A DNA stretch of 36,995 nucleotides from Ensifer sp. Root278 (GTDB lineage Bacteria; Pseudomonadota; Alphaproteobacteria; Rhizobiales; Rhizobiaceae): the NCBI RefSeq assembly GCF_001429285.1, contig NZ_LMJJ01000008.1, positions 203,062 to 240,056 of the forward strand, in the 5' to 3' direction. Both the position numbers and the translations under genes were made by a program. Below the pieces are notes generated by a model, which did no database searches, was not told where the DNA came from, and saw nothing but the letters and a program-made list of their open reading frames with translations. Shown here piece by piece: positions 24,156 to 32,533 of the stretch (position 1 is the stretch's first letter; every line of letters begins with the position of its first letter).

Positions 24156-25613
24156 ATGAAACTGTTCATCGCTGGGCTGGACACCGAGACCAACACATTT
24201 TCGCCGATGCAGACGGGCCTTGAGGCCTTCCGGGAAAACCTGATCGCCTACGGCGATGCCACCAGCAGGCCGCGCACCTGCTGCTCGTCGCAATTGTCTG
24301 TCTGGCGCAAGGCCGCTCAAGAAAAGGCCTGGTGCGTGGTGGAGAGCCTGTGCGCGGTGGCCGAGCCAGGCGGCAGGACCACGCGGGCGGTCTACGAGAG
24401 CTTCCGCGCCACCATCCTTGGCGACCTCAAGGCGGCCATGCCGGTCGATGCCGTCATGCTTGCCCTGCACGGCGCCTGCGTCGCCGAAGGCTATGACGAT
24501 GTCGAGGGGGATCTGCTCGAGCATGTGCGCGGGCTGGTCGGGGCGAATGTGCCGGTTGCCGCCGAACTTGATCTCCATTGCCATATCACCGACCGCATGC
24601 TCGCCAATGCGACCATGATCGCCACCTACAAGGAATATCCGCATACGGACATCGAGGAGGTAGCCGGCCAGTTGTTCCGGCTGGTGGAGCGGACCCTCGC
24701 GGGCGAAGTGCGACCAGCCATGGGCGTTTATGACTGCCGCATGATCAACACCTTCCACCCGCATCGCGCGCCGTTGCGCGGCATTGTCGATCGCATGAAA
24801 GCCGTGGAGGGGCAGGATGGCGTGCTGTCGGTCTCCTTCGGCCACGGCTTCCCCTGGGGCGATGTCGAGGATGTCGGCGCCAAGATGCTCGTCGTCACCG
24901 ACAATGACCCGGAAAAGGCTGCGCGCACCGCCCGGTCCTTCGGTCGGGAGATATTCGATGCGCGCGAAGAAATGCGCGGAGACTATCTCGGTATCGACGC
25001 GGCGCTGGATCGGGCCATTGCCGCGAAGAGCGGTCCGATCGTGCTTGCCGACGTCTCCGACAATGCAGGCGGCGGAGCGCCTGGAGACTCGACCTTCATC
25101 CTGCGTCGCATCATCGAGCGCGGCATCGAAGACGTGGCGACCTGCCTCTATTGGGACCCGATTGCGGTGCGCATGTGCCGCGAGGCGGGAGAGGGGGCCA
25201 CATTGGCGCTGCGGATCGGCGGCAAGGTCGGGCCGGCTTCCGGCGATCCGCTCGATCTGACGGTGACGGTCAGGCGTGTCGCTTCGGGCATCACACAGCG
25301 CTTCGGGCCGACGCCGCTCGGCATCGGCGATGCCGTCTGGGTCAGTGTCGGCAACGTCGACATCGTGCTGAACACCGTGCGCACACAAACCTTCCACCCG
25401 GAATGCATGACCGCGCTCGGCCTGGACCCGGCGCAGAAGAAGATCGTCGTGGTGAAATCCAGCAACCACTTCCGCGCAGGCTTCGAACCCATCGCGCGCG
25501 AAATTCTCTACGTCAGCGCGCCCGGTGCCTTGCAGCCCTCATTCGAGAAACTGGCCTTTACCAAGCTGAAGCGACCCTATTGGCCCAGGGTCGCCAACCC
25601 ATTCGAGGGGTAG
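24156..25613 (+). CDS. M81 family metallopeptidase (MlrC-like)
   Basis: The 485-residue product matches the M81/MlrC family: N-terminal FIAGLDTETNTFSPM, ALHGACVAEGYDDVEGDLLE, AELDLHCHITDRML, TYKEYPHTDIEE, VSFGHGFPWGDVEDVG and VLADVSDNAGGGAPGDST. All are family-conserved and rich in candidate metal ligands. MlrC of microcystin degraders cleaves the linear tetrapeptide containing the Adda residue; most relatives are uncharacterised and occur with dipeptide transporters. Length is normal. ATG 24156 follows CAAGAGGTAAAA. It is divergent from the M55 gene and precedes the XRE-cupin regulator. A role in degrading D-residue or modified peptides is inference. Confidence 0.9.
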   Translation: MKLFIAGLDTETNTFSPMQTGLEAFRENLIAYGDATSRPRTCCSSQLSVWRKAAQEKAWCVVESLCAVAEPGGRTTRAVYESFRATILGDLKAAMPVDAVMLALHGACVAEGYDDVEGDLLEHVRGLVGANVPVAAELDLHCHITDRMLANATMIATYKEYPHTDIEEVAGQLFRLVERTLAGEVRPAMGVYDCRMINTFHPHRAPLRGIVDRMKAVEGQDGVLSVSFGHGFPWGDVEDVGAKMLVVTDNDPEKAARTARSFGREIFDAREEMRGDYLGIDAALDRAIAAKSGPIVLADVSDNAGGGAPGDSTFILRRIIERGIEDVATCLYWDPIAVRMCREAGEGATLALRIGGKVGPASGDPLDLTVTVRRVASGITQRFGPTPLGIGDAVWVSVGNVDIVLNTVRTQTFHPECMTALGLDPAQKKIVVVKSSNHFRAGFEPIAREILYVSAPGALQPSFEKLAFTKLKRPYWPRVANPFEG

Positions 25614-25667
25614 GGCAAGGGCGGTATCGATCCGAAGACGATCGCGGGCAGGGTTGTCGCCGGCACG

Positions 25668-25686
25668 CATTGCCTTCGAGGCAATG
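25668..25686 (+). terminator. Terminator-like hairpin after the M81 gene
   Basis: CATTGCCT and AGGCAATG form an 8-bp perfect stem with a TCG loop, followed by TTGATTT. It lies 55 bases beyond the M81 stop and before the XRE operator, so it probably ends the M81 transcript. Confidence 0.55.
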
Positions 25687-25705
25687 TTGATTTCGGCCAC
25701 GTATT

Positions 25706-25725
25706 ATAGGAAATGGTTTTCCTAT
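25706..25725. promoter_or_regulatory. XRE-cupin operator upstream of its own gene
   Basis: A perfect inverted repeat ATAGGAAA-TGGT-TTTCCTAT ends 88 bases before the regulator start. The core TAGGAAA-N4-TTTCCTA recurs at 26490-26507 in the dipeptide transporter promoter. The shared core beside the regulator's own gene and its neighbour operon is strong evidence for an autoregulated operator. Confidence 0.75.
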
Positions 25726-25813
25726 CATGCCAGTCGGATTCTGCCGCGTCGCGGGCTGAGCCGAAATCGGCACGCGGTCCGGAACGGCTGCAGGCAAATT
25801 GGAGACGCCAACG

Positions 25814-26446
25814 ATGACCGATGCGAAATCCAGCCTCGGCGATATCCTGAAGGAGATTCGCAACCGCAATCGCTGGACGTTGGCAGAGGTGAGTTCCATG
25901 ACCGGGCTTGCGGTCTCGACCCTTTCCAAGGTTGAGAACAACCAGATGCAGCTCACCTACGACCGACTGATCCAGCTCGCCCAGGGCCTGAAGGTCGACA
26001 TCGTCGAGCTTTTCGGGACCATGGCGGGCGCTGAGGAAGCCCCCAACATGCTGGGGCGGCGCACCTACACCAAGTCCGGCGACGGGCGGGCGATCATCAC
26101 GCAGAACTACGACTATCTTTATGTTTGCACGGAGATTTCTAAGAAGTCGATGGTTCCGATCGTGGCGGTAGCCCGTGCACGCACACTTGAGGAGTTTGGG
26201 CCGCTTATCCGGCACAAGGGCGAGGAATTCTTCTACGTTCTCGAAGGGGAACTGGAGCTTCACACCGAGATCTATGCGCCTTTGCGGCTCAAGAAGGGCG
26301 ATTCCTGCTACTTCGACGCGATAATGGGTCACGCCTATCTCAGCGTCAGCGAAGAACCCGCGCATATCCTGTGCGTTTGCTCGACCCCGGAAACCGAGCT
26401 GGTCTCCACACTGGCGAACGCGCAGACGATCAAGCTCAAAAGCTGA
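25814..26446 (+). CDS. XRE family transcriptional regulator with C-terminal cupin sensor
   Basis: The 210-residue product has an N-terminal XRE/Cro-type helix-turn-helix (GDILKEIRNRNRWTLAEVSS, then TGLAVSTLSKVENNQM, about residues 9-50). A C-terminal single cupin domain follows (KGEEFFYVLEGELELHTEIY, then LKKGDSCYFDAIMGHAYLSV, about 130-185). Family members sense small molecules or metals through the cupin and usually control neighbouring catabolic genes. ATG 25814 was chosen over a TTG 15 bases earlier because GGAGA lies at proper spacing. It sits between the M81 gene and the dipeptide transporter, with matching operator dyads on both of its flanks. Confidence 0.92.
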   Translation: MTDAKSSLGDILKEIRNRNRWTLAEVSSMTGLAVSTLSKVENNQMQLTYDRLIQLAQGLKVDIVELFGTMAGAEEAPNMLGRRTYTKSGDGRAIITQNYDYLYVCTEISKKSMVPIVAVARARTLEEFGPLIRHKGEEFFYVLEGELELHTEIYAPLRLKKGDSCYFDAIMGHAYLSVSEEPAHILCVCSTPETELVSTLANAQTIKLKS

Positions 26447-26482
26447 TCGAAACTAAAAAACAAATACGATAAGAAAAAAATA

Positions 26483-26511
26483 TTGCACTTAGGAAAAGCG
26501 TTTCCTAGTCT
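26483..26511 (+). promoter_or_regulatory. Promoter of the dipeptide ABC operon with operator in its spacer
   Basis: TTGCAC (26483-26488) and TAGTCT (26506-26511) are 17 bases apart, a plausible -35/-10 pair. The dyad TAGGAAA-AGCG-TTTCCTA (26490-26507) fills the spacer and overlaps the -10, so a bound regulator would block RNA polymerase. It matches the dyad before the XRE-cupin gene. Downstream, a small 6-bp hairpin AATGCC/GGCATT (26524-26540) lies in the leader before the binding-protein start. Confidence 0.7.
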
Positions 26512-26570
26512 AGCACTGCGGTGAATGCCGGGAGGGCATTGTGCGCCGCAGTTCTGGGGAGGACTACGAG

Positions 26571-28112
26571 ATGAACGGTTCCAAGTGGAAATCGATCGGC
26601 GTTGCATTGCTTCTGGCGTCGACGCCTCTTTCCGGCGCGCTCGCAGCGCAGGACGTGCTGGTGATGGCGCGAGCGGAAGATCCGCCGACCGCCGATCCTG
26701 GAGTTGAAATCAGCAACAGCGGCTACACACTGATTTATGCCGCCTACGAAAGGCTCGTCGCCTACAAGGGCGGCTCAACGGAGGTCGGGCCCGAACTGGC
26801 TGAAAGCTGGACCGCCGACGATGCCGGCCTCGTGTGGACCTTCAAGCTCGCCAGCGGCCACAAGTTCGATGACGGTTCACCGGTCGATGCCGCGGCCGTC
26901 AAATTCAGCTTCGACCGGCTGATGAAGCTGAAGGCCGGACCGTCCGACGCGTTCCCGGTGCTGAAGGAGGTCGAGGTCGTCGATCCGCAGACTATCAGAT
27001 TTCATCTGACGGCGCCGTTCGCGCCGTTCATTTCGACGCTGGCCGTCTCCGGGGCAGCGATCATCAATCCCAAGGTGATGGAGCATGAAAAGGACGGCGA
27101 CATGGCGAAGGCCTGGCTTGCCGAGCACTCCGCCGGCAGCGGGCCCTACCGTATCGCCTCCTGGGAGCGGAACCAGAGCATCGTGCTCGACCGCAACGAA
27201 CATTACGCAGGCACTGAGCCGGCGCTGAAACAGGTCGTCATTCGCATCGTCGGCGACGTGTCGGCCCGCCGCCTTCAGTTGACCAACGGCGATGCCGACA
27301 TCATCGAACAGATCCCGCTCGATCAGGCGGAGGCGCTGCAAAAGGACGCTTCCGTCGTGGTCGAGAGCAATCCCAGCATGTATGTGAACTACATCTACAT
27401 GAACAACCGCCAGCCGCCGCTCGACGACGCCAAGGTTCGCAAGGCGATTTCCTATGCGGTCGACTATCAAGGCATCATCGACGGCATCATGCTCGGCCAG
27501 GCCAAGCAAATGCGCGGCGCGGTGCCGAGCGGCATGTGGGGACACGACCCGCAGGGCTTCCAGTACACATACGACATCGAGAAGGCCAAGGCTCTGCTTG
27601 CCGACTCCGGCAAGAGCGATATTCACCTGACCTATACCTTCTCTCAGGCGGACCCTGCCTGGGAGCCGGTTGGGCTGGCGCTGCAGGCGTCACTGGCTGA
27701 AGTCGGCATCAAGCTCGATCTGCAGGCGGTCGCCGACACGACCAAACGCGAACTGGTGGCCAACGGCAAATTCGATATGGCTCCCGGTGCCTGGACGCCT
27801 GACTTTGCCGACCCCTACATGTTCATGAACTATTGGTTCGACGCCGACAAAATGGGCGGCCCGGGCAACCGTTCCTTCTACGGCAACAAGCAGGTGACCG
27901 ATCTCGTGCGTGAGGCGGGATCGATCGTCGACGAGGTCAAGCGCAAGGCTCTTTACATCGAGGCGCAGAAGCTTTCGACCGAGGACGCGCCCTATCTCTA
28001 CATCATGGAGAAGAATGACATCTTCGCCCGTCGCGCCGTGGTGAAAGGCTATGTCTACAATCCCATGCTGATCCAGGTCTACAACTTCGGGACGATGTCG
28101 AAGACGGAGTGA
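26571..28112 (+). CDS. Peptide ABC transporter substrate-binding protein (family 5)
   Basis: The 513-residue product has a Sec signal peptide (likely cleavage near residue 25, GALA|AQ) and the family-5 (DppA/OppA-type) pattern. This includes LIYAAYERLVAYKGG, ELAESWTADDAGLVWTFKL, KFDDGSPVDAAAVKFSFDRL, SAGSGPYRIASWERNQ and KVRKAISYAVDYQGI. It binds di- or oligopeptides or related compounds in the periplasm. ATG 26571 follows GGGGAGGAC; the upstream in-frame start at 26541 would disrupt the signal peptide. It is the first gene of a five-gene transporter operon. Confidence 0.94.
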   Translation: MNGSKWKSIGVALLLASTPLSGALAAQDVLVMARAEDPPTADPGVEISNSGYTLIYAAYERLVAYKGGSTEVGPELAESWTADDAGLVWTFKLASGHKFDDGSPVDAAAVKFSFDRLMKLKAGPSDAFPVLKEVEVVDPQTIRFHLTAPFAPFISTLAVSGAAIINPKVMEHEKDGDMAKAWLAEHSAGSGPYRIASWERNQSIVLDRNEHYAGTEPALKQVVIRIVGDVSARRLQLTNGDADIIEQIPLDQAEALQKDASVVVESNPSMYVNYIYMNNRQPPLDDAKVRKAISYAVDYQGIIDGIMLGQAKQMRGAVPSGMWGHDPQGFQYTYDIEKAKALLADSGKSDIHLTYTFSQADPAWEPVGLALQASLAEVGIKLDLQAVADTTKRELVANGKFDMAPGAWTPDFADPYMFMNYWFDADKMGGPGNRSFYGNKQVTDLVREAGSIVDEVKRKALYIEAQKLSTEDAPYLYIMEKNDIFARRAVVKGYVYNPMLIQVYNFGTMSKTE

Positions 28113-28164
28113 GGGGCCGGATTGAAGCGATCCTCTCGCTCAACAGGCCTCAATCCACGGAACA

Positions 28165-28197
28165 CCTGCCGCCGGCCCCAACGGCTGTGACGGCAGG
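28165..28197 (+). terminator. Attenuator-like hairpin between binding-protein and permease genes
   Basis: CCTGCCG (28165-28171) and CGGCAGG (28191-28197) form a perfect 7-bp stem, followed by GTTTCATCGTTT. A further repeat, GGGGCCGG (28113-28120) with CCGGCCCC (28172-28179), could form an alternative long-range stem whose right arm lies in this loop. It probably lowers expression of the downstream transporter genes relative to the binding protein. Confidence 0.45.
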
Positions 28198-28246
28198 GTT
28201 TCATCGTTTCCCAAGCAAGGTTTTCCTGCTGGAAAGGCTGACGTCC

Positions 28247-29260
28247 ATGGCAATCACCCGCATCATCATTCCGCGTCTGATATTGCTGCTTTTTGTGGTG
28301 CTCGGGGTCGCGGTCATCACCTTCACGATCTCTCACCTCATTCCGGGAGATCCCGCGCGCATGATTGCGGGCGATAGGGCAAGCGCCGAAACGCTTGAGA
28401 ACGTCAGGCGCAACCTGGGTCTGGATCGCCCGGTCGTCGAACAATTCACCATCTATATCGGCAATCTCCTGCAAGGCGATCTGGGAACGTCCTTGCGGAC
28501 CAACCGCCCGGTTGCAGCCGATATTCGTACCTTCTTGCCGGCAACACTGGAACTCGGAACGGTCGCGCTCTTCATTGCGATCTGTCTGGGCGTACCACTC
28601 GGCGTGCTGTCGGCCGTCTACAAGGACGGCCCGATCGACCAGATCGCGCGGACGGTCTCCGTCTGCGGCATCTCAATGCCGGTGTTCTGGTTCGGCCTGA
28701 TCCTGATCTACCTCTTCTACGCCAAGTTCCAGATACTGCCCGGCAGCGGGCGCCTGGCCATGGGCATCGTTGCACCCGAACGCATCACCGGGTTCCTGCT
28801 GATCGACTCGCTGCTGCAAGGCCGCTTCGATGCCTTTTGCAGCGCCGTCTACCACATCATCCTGCCGGGCTTCGTGCTGGCCTTCGCCAATATGGGCGTG
28901 ATCACCCGCCAGATCCGCGCCTCGATGCTGGATGTGCTGCAGGAAGATTATATCCGCACCGCCCGCGCGAGCGGCCTGCGCAAGGGCATGATCGTTTTCA
29001 ACTACGCACTCAGAAACGCGCTGATCCCTTCGATCACCCTGTTGGGACTGGCGCTTGGCGACCTTCTCTATGGAGCAGTGCTGACCGAGACGATCTTTGC
29101 CTGGCCGGGCATGGGCACCTATGTCGTGACCTCCATTCAGACGCTCGATTTTCCCGCCATCATGGGTTTCACGATCGTCGCATCCATCGGCTATGTGCTG
29201 ATCAACCTCCTGGTCGATCTCGCCTACATGCTCGCCGACCCGCAAATCAGGGAGGTCTGA
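28247..29260 (+). CDS. Dipeptide ABC transporter permease (DppB type)
   Basis: The 337-residue product is a DppB/GsiC-type permease. It has an N-terminal helix (RLILLLFVVLGVAVITFTI) with the family HLIPGDPARMIAG segment, then RRNLGLDRPVVEQF and about five further helices. The coupling loop reads YIRTARASGLRKGMIVFNYA, then LRNALIPSITLLGL. ATG 28247, after GGAAAGG, was preferred to the longer frame from 28109, which overlaps the binding-protein stop and lacks homology-like sequence. It pairs with the next gene to form the heterodimeric channel. Confidence 0.94.
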   Translation: MAITRIIIPRLILLLFVVLGVAVITFTISHLIPGDPARMIAGDRASAETLENVRRNLGLDRPVVEQFTIYIGNLLQGDLGTSLRTNRPVAADIRTFLPATLELGTVALFIAICLGVPLGVLSAVYKDGPIDQIARTVSVCGISMPVFWFGLILIYLFYAKFQILPGSGRLAMGIVAPERITGFLLIDSLLQGRFDAFCSAVYHIILPGFVLAFANMGVITRQIRASMLDVLQEDYIRTARASGLRKGMIVFNYALRNALIPSITLLGLALGDLLYGAVLTETIFAWPGMGTYVVTSIQTLDFPAIMGFTIVASIGYVLINLLVDLAYMLADPQIREV

Positions 29261-29262
29261 TC

Positions 29263-30171
29263 ATGTCCGCCGTCATGCCGACAGAACCTGCTGCGTCGAG
29301 TGCCGCGATGCGCAGGACCAAGTCCATCTCCGAGCGGCTGCACTATCTGTGGTACCTCAGCCGCCGCAGCCCGCTGACCCTCGTTGGCGCTGCCATCATC
29401 CTGCTCGTTCTCATCATGATCATCGCCGCACCGGTGGTCGCACCGTACAATCCCGACAAGGTTTCCCTGACGGCGCGCCTGTTGCCGCCAAGTGCCGCGC
29501 ATTGGTTCGGCACGGACGAGGTTGGCCGCGACCTGTTCTCACGCGTGATCTATGGGGCGAGGGCGTCCTGCGGCGCCGCCTTCATGATCGTCCTGATTTC
29601 GATGTCGGTCGGGGTGCTGATCGGTTGTTTTTCCGGCGTGGTCGGCGGACCGGTCGACACCGCCATCATGCGGCTCATGGACGTCGTTCTTGCTCTGCCG
29701 GCGCTGGTGCTGGCCATGGCGCTGGCCGCAGCCCTTGGCCCGAGCCTGTTCAACTCCATGCTGGCCGTGGCGATCGTGCGTATTCCCGCCTATGTGCGTT
29801 TGGCCCGCGGTCAAACGCTTTCCTTGCGCGAGCAGGTCTTCGTGAAGGCGTCGCGCACCTTCGGCGCTTCGCCGTTCTACATCCTTCGCTGGCATATCCT
29901 GCCAAACGCGATGTCGCCGATCATCGTGCAGGCGACGCTCGATCTTGGCGGCGTCGTGCTGATCGCAGCCGCGCTTAGTTTCATCGGCCTCGGTGCCCAG
30001 CCGCCGACCTCCGAATGGGGCGCCCTGGTTAGCAGCGGCCGCAGCTACATGCTCGATCAGTGGTGGTACGCGACCTTCCCGGGTCTCGCCATTCTGGTCA
30101 CGGCGATGGGGTGCAATCTGGTTGGCGACGGCATTCGCGATATGCTCGACCCGCGCTTGAGGGGCAGATGA
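29263..30171 (+). CDS. Dipeptide ABC transporter permease (DppC type)
   Basis: The 302-residue product is a DppC/GsiD-type permease. It has a cytoplasmic N-terminus, a first helix (LVGAAIILLVLIMIIAAPVV), the family HWFGTDEVGRDLFSRVIYGA segment, four to five more helices and a coupling loop in VKASRTFGASPFYILRWHIL. It ends with [15 protein letters not shown], the usual DppC terminus. Start 29263 lies two bases past the DppB stop with GGGAGGTC upstream. Its stop overlaps the first ATPase start. Confidence 0.95.
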   Translation: MSAVMPTEPAASSAAMRRTKSISERLHYLWYLSRRSPLTLVGAAIILLVLIMIIAAPVVAPYNPDKVSLTARLLPPSAAHWFGTDEVGRDLFSRVIYGARASCGAAFMIVLISMSVGVLIGCFSGVVGGPVDTAIMRLMDVVLALPALVLAMALAAALGPSLFNSMLAVAIVRIPAYVRLARGQTLSLREQVFVKASRTFGASPFYILRWHILPNAMSPIIVQATLDLGGVVLIAAALSFIGLGAQPPTSEWGALVSSGRSYMLDQWWYATFPGLAILVTAMGCNLVGDGIRDMLDPRLRGR

Positions 30172-31190
30172 TGACAGGCACGGCAGAACGACGCGGCCAG
30201 GCGCTGGCCATTCACAACCTGTCTCTGGAGTTTCCCACCTTCAGCGGCGCGATCAAGGCGCTCGACAATGTGTCGATCAATGTCGGAAAGGCTGAGATCG
30301 TCGGGATCGTCGGCGAGTCAGGCTGCGGCAAATCGGTGACGACCATGGCCGCGACTGGGCTGCTGCCCAGGGGGCGCTACAGGATCACCGGCGGCTCGGT
30401 CAGGCTCTTTGGCCATAGCACCCTCGCCATGGACGACAGTCAGTTGCAGGATGTGCGCGGCAAGGTGTTCTCGACCATCTTTCAAGAGCCGATGAACGCG
30501 CTGAACCCGACGATCCGCATCGGCAAGCAGCTGACTGACGTCATCATGCGTCACGAGGAGACAAGCTTGCCGGATGCCAGGCGCATTGCGCGGGATATTC
30601 TCGCCGACATGCTGATCGGCGAGCCAGAGCGGGTCATGAAGCTCTACCCGTTCGAACTCTCCGGCGGCATGCGGCAGCGCGTGCTGATCGCCATGGCGTT
30701 CTCATGCAATCCCGGCCTCATCATCGCCGACGAGCCGACGACCGCGCTCGATGTCACCGTGCAGGCGGTGATCCTGAGGCTGATCCAGAACCGCGCGCGC
30801 CGCACCGGCACATCGGTCATCTTCATCTCGCACAACGTCGCCGTCGTGTCGCAGCTCTGCGACCGGCTCTACGTGATGTATGCCGGACGGATCGTTGAGC
30901 ATGGTGCGACCCGCACCGTGCTCGAGGCGCCGCAGCACCCCTATACCCAGGCGCTATTGCGCTGTCTGCCGGATCGGGTGGCGCCAAAACAGGAGCTCGA
31001 AGCGATCCCAGGCGCGGTGCCTAATCTCCTGCATCCACCGGCGGGCTGCTATTTCCAGCCGCGATGCAAGGAAGCGGTTGATCTCTGTCGATCCCAGTCT
31101 CCGCAATTGGCTGGGGCCGATCGCCAACAGGTGGCGTGCTGGCGGCGCGGTGACGCGCGAGAACTGTCAGAGCAAGGGAGCCGGAAATGA
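30168..31190 (+). CDS. Dipeptide ABC transporter ATP-binding protein (DppD type)
   Basis: The 340-residue product has Walker A GESGCGKS (about 49-56), Q-loop in [13 protein letters not shown], signature [15 protein letters not shown], Walker B with [11 protein letters not shown] and switch His in FISHNVAVV. The C-terminal oligopeptide/dipeptide extension carries the expected cysteine cluster ([14 protein letters not shown]). It forms a heterodimeric motor with the next gene. The start gives a 4-base overlap with DppC; a second ATG three bases on (30171) is equivalent. Confidence 0.96.
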   Translation: MMTGTAERRGQALAIHNLSLEFPTFSGAIKALDNVSINVGKAEIVGIVGESGCGKSVTTMAATGLLPRGRYRITGGSVRLFGHSTLAMDDSQLQDVRGKVFSTIFQEPMNALNPTIRIGKQLTDVIMRHEETSLPDARRIARDILADMLIGEPERVMKLYPFELSGGMRQRVLIAMAFSCNPGLIIADEPTTALDVTVQAVILRLIQNRARRTGTSVIFISHNVAVVSQLCDRLYVMYAGRIVEHGATRTVLEAPQHPYTQALLRCLPDRVAPKQELEAIPGAVPNLLHPPAGCYFQPRCKEAVDLCRSQSPQLAGADRQQVACWRRGDARELSEQGSRK

Positions 31191-32179
31191 CCGCAGGCGT
31201 TGAAACGATGGCGCGGCCGGTTCTGGAGGTTTCCGATCTCCATGTCCGCTTCCCGGCGTCCCGCAACTGGCTCGGGCGCCCCACCTCGCATGTGCACGCC
31301 GTCAACGGCGTCACCCTTAGAGTTCGTGCCGGCAGAAGCCTCGGCATTGTCGGCGAATCCGGTTGCGGCAAGAGTACGCTCGCCCAGGCGATCATCGGAC
31401 TTGCGCCTTACGAGCAGGGTAGGGTGGCGATTGACGGTCAGGATTTTCAGGCAGCGCAGGGCAGAGAGAAGCGCCAGCTGCGGCAGAAGATGCAGATCGT
31501 TTTCCAGGATCCGCAATCCTCGCTCGATCGGCGCCTGCCGGTCTGGCGGCTCATCAGCGAGCCGCTGCATATTCGCGGCGGGCATAGCAACGCCGAGCTG
31601 CATGCGAAGGCGGAACAACTGGCGACCGCTGTCGGTCTTAGGCCGGAACATCTCGATCGTCTGCCACACGAGTTTTCAGGCGGACAGCGCCAGCGCATTG
31701 CCATCGCCCGCGCCATCAGCACGGACCCCGACCTCATGGTGTTGGACGAACCGACATCGGCGCTCGACGTGTCGGTCCAGGCGCAGATCATCAACCTGCT
31801 TCTGAATCTGCAGCGGGAGCGGGGGCTCGCCTACCTCATGATCTCGCACGATGTCGCACTGGTGCGCCACTTCTGCGACGATGTCGCGGTGATGTATCTC
31901 GGCCAGATAGTTGAATCAGGCCCGGCCGACGTGGTGCTGGGCGATCCTCGGCACCCATATACGCAGACGCTTCTGGCCGCGGCTCCGAGTTTCGCAAGTC
32001 CCTTGCCGACCATTGCGGAGGTGCGGACCGCCGAGCTTCCAAACAACCGAAAACTGCCAACCGGTTGCTTCTACAAGGAACGCTGCGGCAAGGCTGCAGC
32101 CGGCTGCGAGGCGCCGCAGGTTCTCCAGCACCTAGGCGAGGGCGCACGCTGTGCAAGGTGTCATCTGGCGCAGGGGTGA
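31187..32179 (+). CDS. Dipeptide ABC transporter ATP-binding protein (DppF type)
   Basis: The 330-residue product has Walker [10 protein letters not shown], signature FSGGQRQRIAIARAI, Walker B with [11 protein letters not shown], switch His in MISHDVALV and the C-terminal cysteine-containing domain (TGCFYKERCGKAAAGC). The VFQDPQSSLDRRLPVW segment is typical of DppF. It overlaps the preceding gene by ATGA and is the last gene of the transporter operon. Confidence 0.96.
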   Translation: MTAGVETMARPVLEVSDLHVRFPASRNWLGRPTSHVHAVNGVTLRVRAGRSLGIVGESGCGKSTLAQAIIGLAPYEQGRVAIDGQDFQAAQGREKRQLRQKMQIVFQDPQSSLDRRLPVWRLISEPLHIRGGHSNAELHAKAEQLATAVGLRPEHLDRLPHEFSGGQRQRIAIARAISTDPDLMVLDEPTSALDVSVQAQIINLLLNLQRERGLAYLMISHDVALVRHFCDDVAVMYLGQIVESGPADVVLGDPRHPYTQTLLAAAPSFASPLPTIAEVRTAELPNNRKLPTGCFYKERCGKAAAGCEAPQVLQHLGEGARCARCHLAQG

Positions 32180-32203
32180 GGCGCAGACGAGCGTTATAGA
32201 CAC

Positions 32204-32235
32204 ACTCCGCCGACCGTTGGCACGGCTGGCGGGGT
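32204..32235 (+). terminator. Probable terminator of the dipeptide transporter operon
   Basis: ACTCCGCC pairs with GGCGGGGT (one G-T pair), extended inside by CCG/CGG, beginning 24 bases after the DppF stop. It lacks a clear T-tract, so it may act with Rho or as a 3'-end stabiliser. Confidence 0.45.
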
Positions 32236-32533
32236 GGCCGCTCCATATCATTTGATGCGCTGTTCCGATATTTTAAGAAAGATAATTTTCGTATCGGAAA
32301 AATAATTTGATTGATATTTCCGACTGTGCATATTTGGAGCGGATCGCACCACTGCACTCGAACGAAGCGCGACCTACGCCGCCGGAGACTACATTGACCT
32401 GACCGATGCCGATCGGTGCCCCTGTCAGCTGCCGCTTCCGCATCTTTCCCCATGTCGGCGGACGCCGTCGCGCGTGCGGCAGTCCACGCGGCTACGAGCC
32501 GAAATGAATTTGATCTGATGAAAGAGGCCTAAG
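32236..32533. promoter_or_regulatory. AT-rich promoter region of the creatininase-like gene with repeated half-sites
   Basis: No gene was found between the DppF hairpin and the start at 32534. An AT-rich island (about 32260-32335) stands out from the GC-rich surroundings. It carries TTCCGATA (32263-32270) and its exact inverted copy TATCGGAA (32292-32299). A further inverted copy of the TCGGAAA core, TTTCCGA, occurs at 32317-32323. This looks like a regulator-binding array for the amidohydrolase/binding-protein pair. The sites differ from the TAGGAAA-N4-TTTCCTA dyad in spacing, though the half-sites are related. Confidence 0.5.

Noticed and set aside
24120-25469. A 449-residue minus-strand frame opposite the M81 gene
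   Set aside because: Composition (His/Arg/Asp-rich, repeated polar runs) is typical of an antisense shadow, and the plus strand encodes a clear M81 protein.
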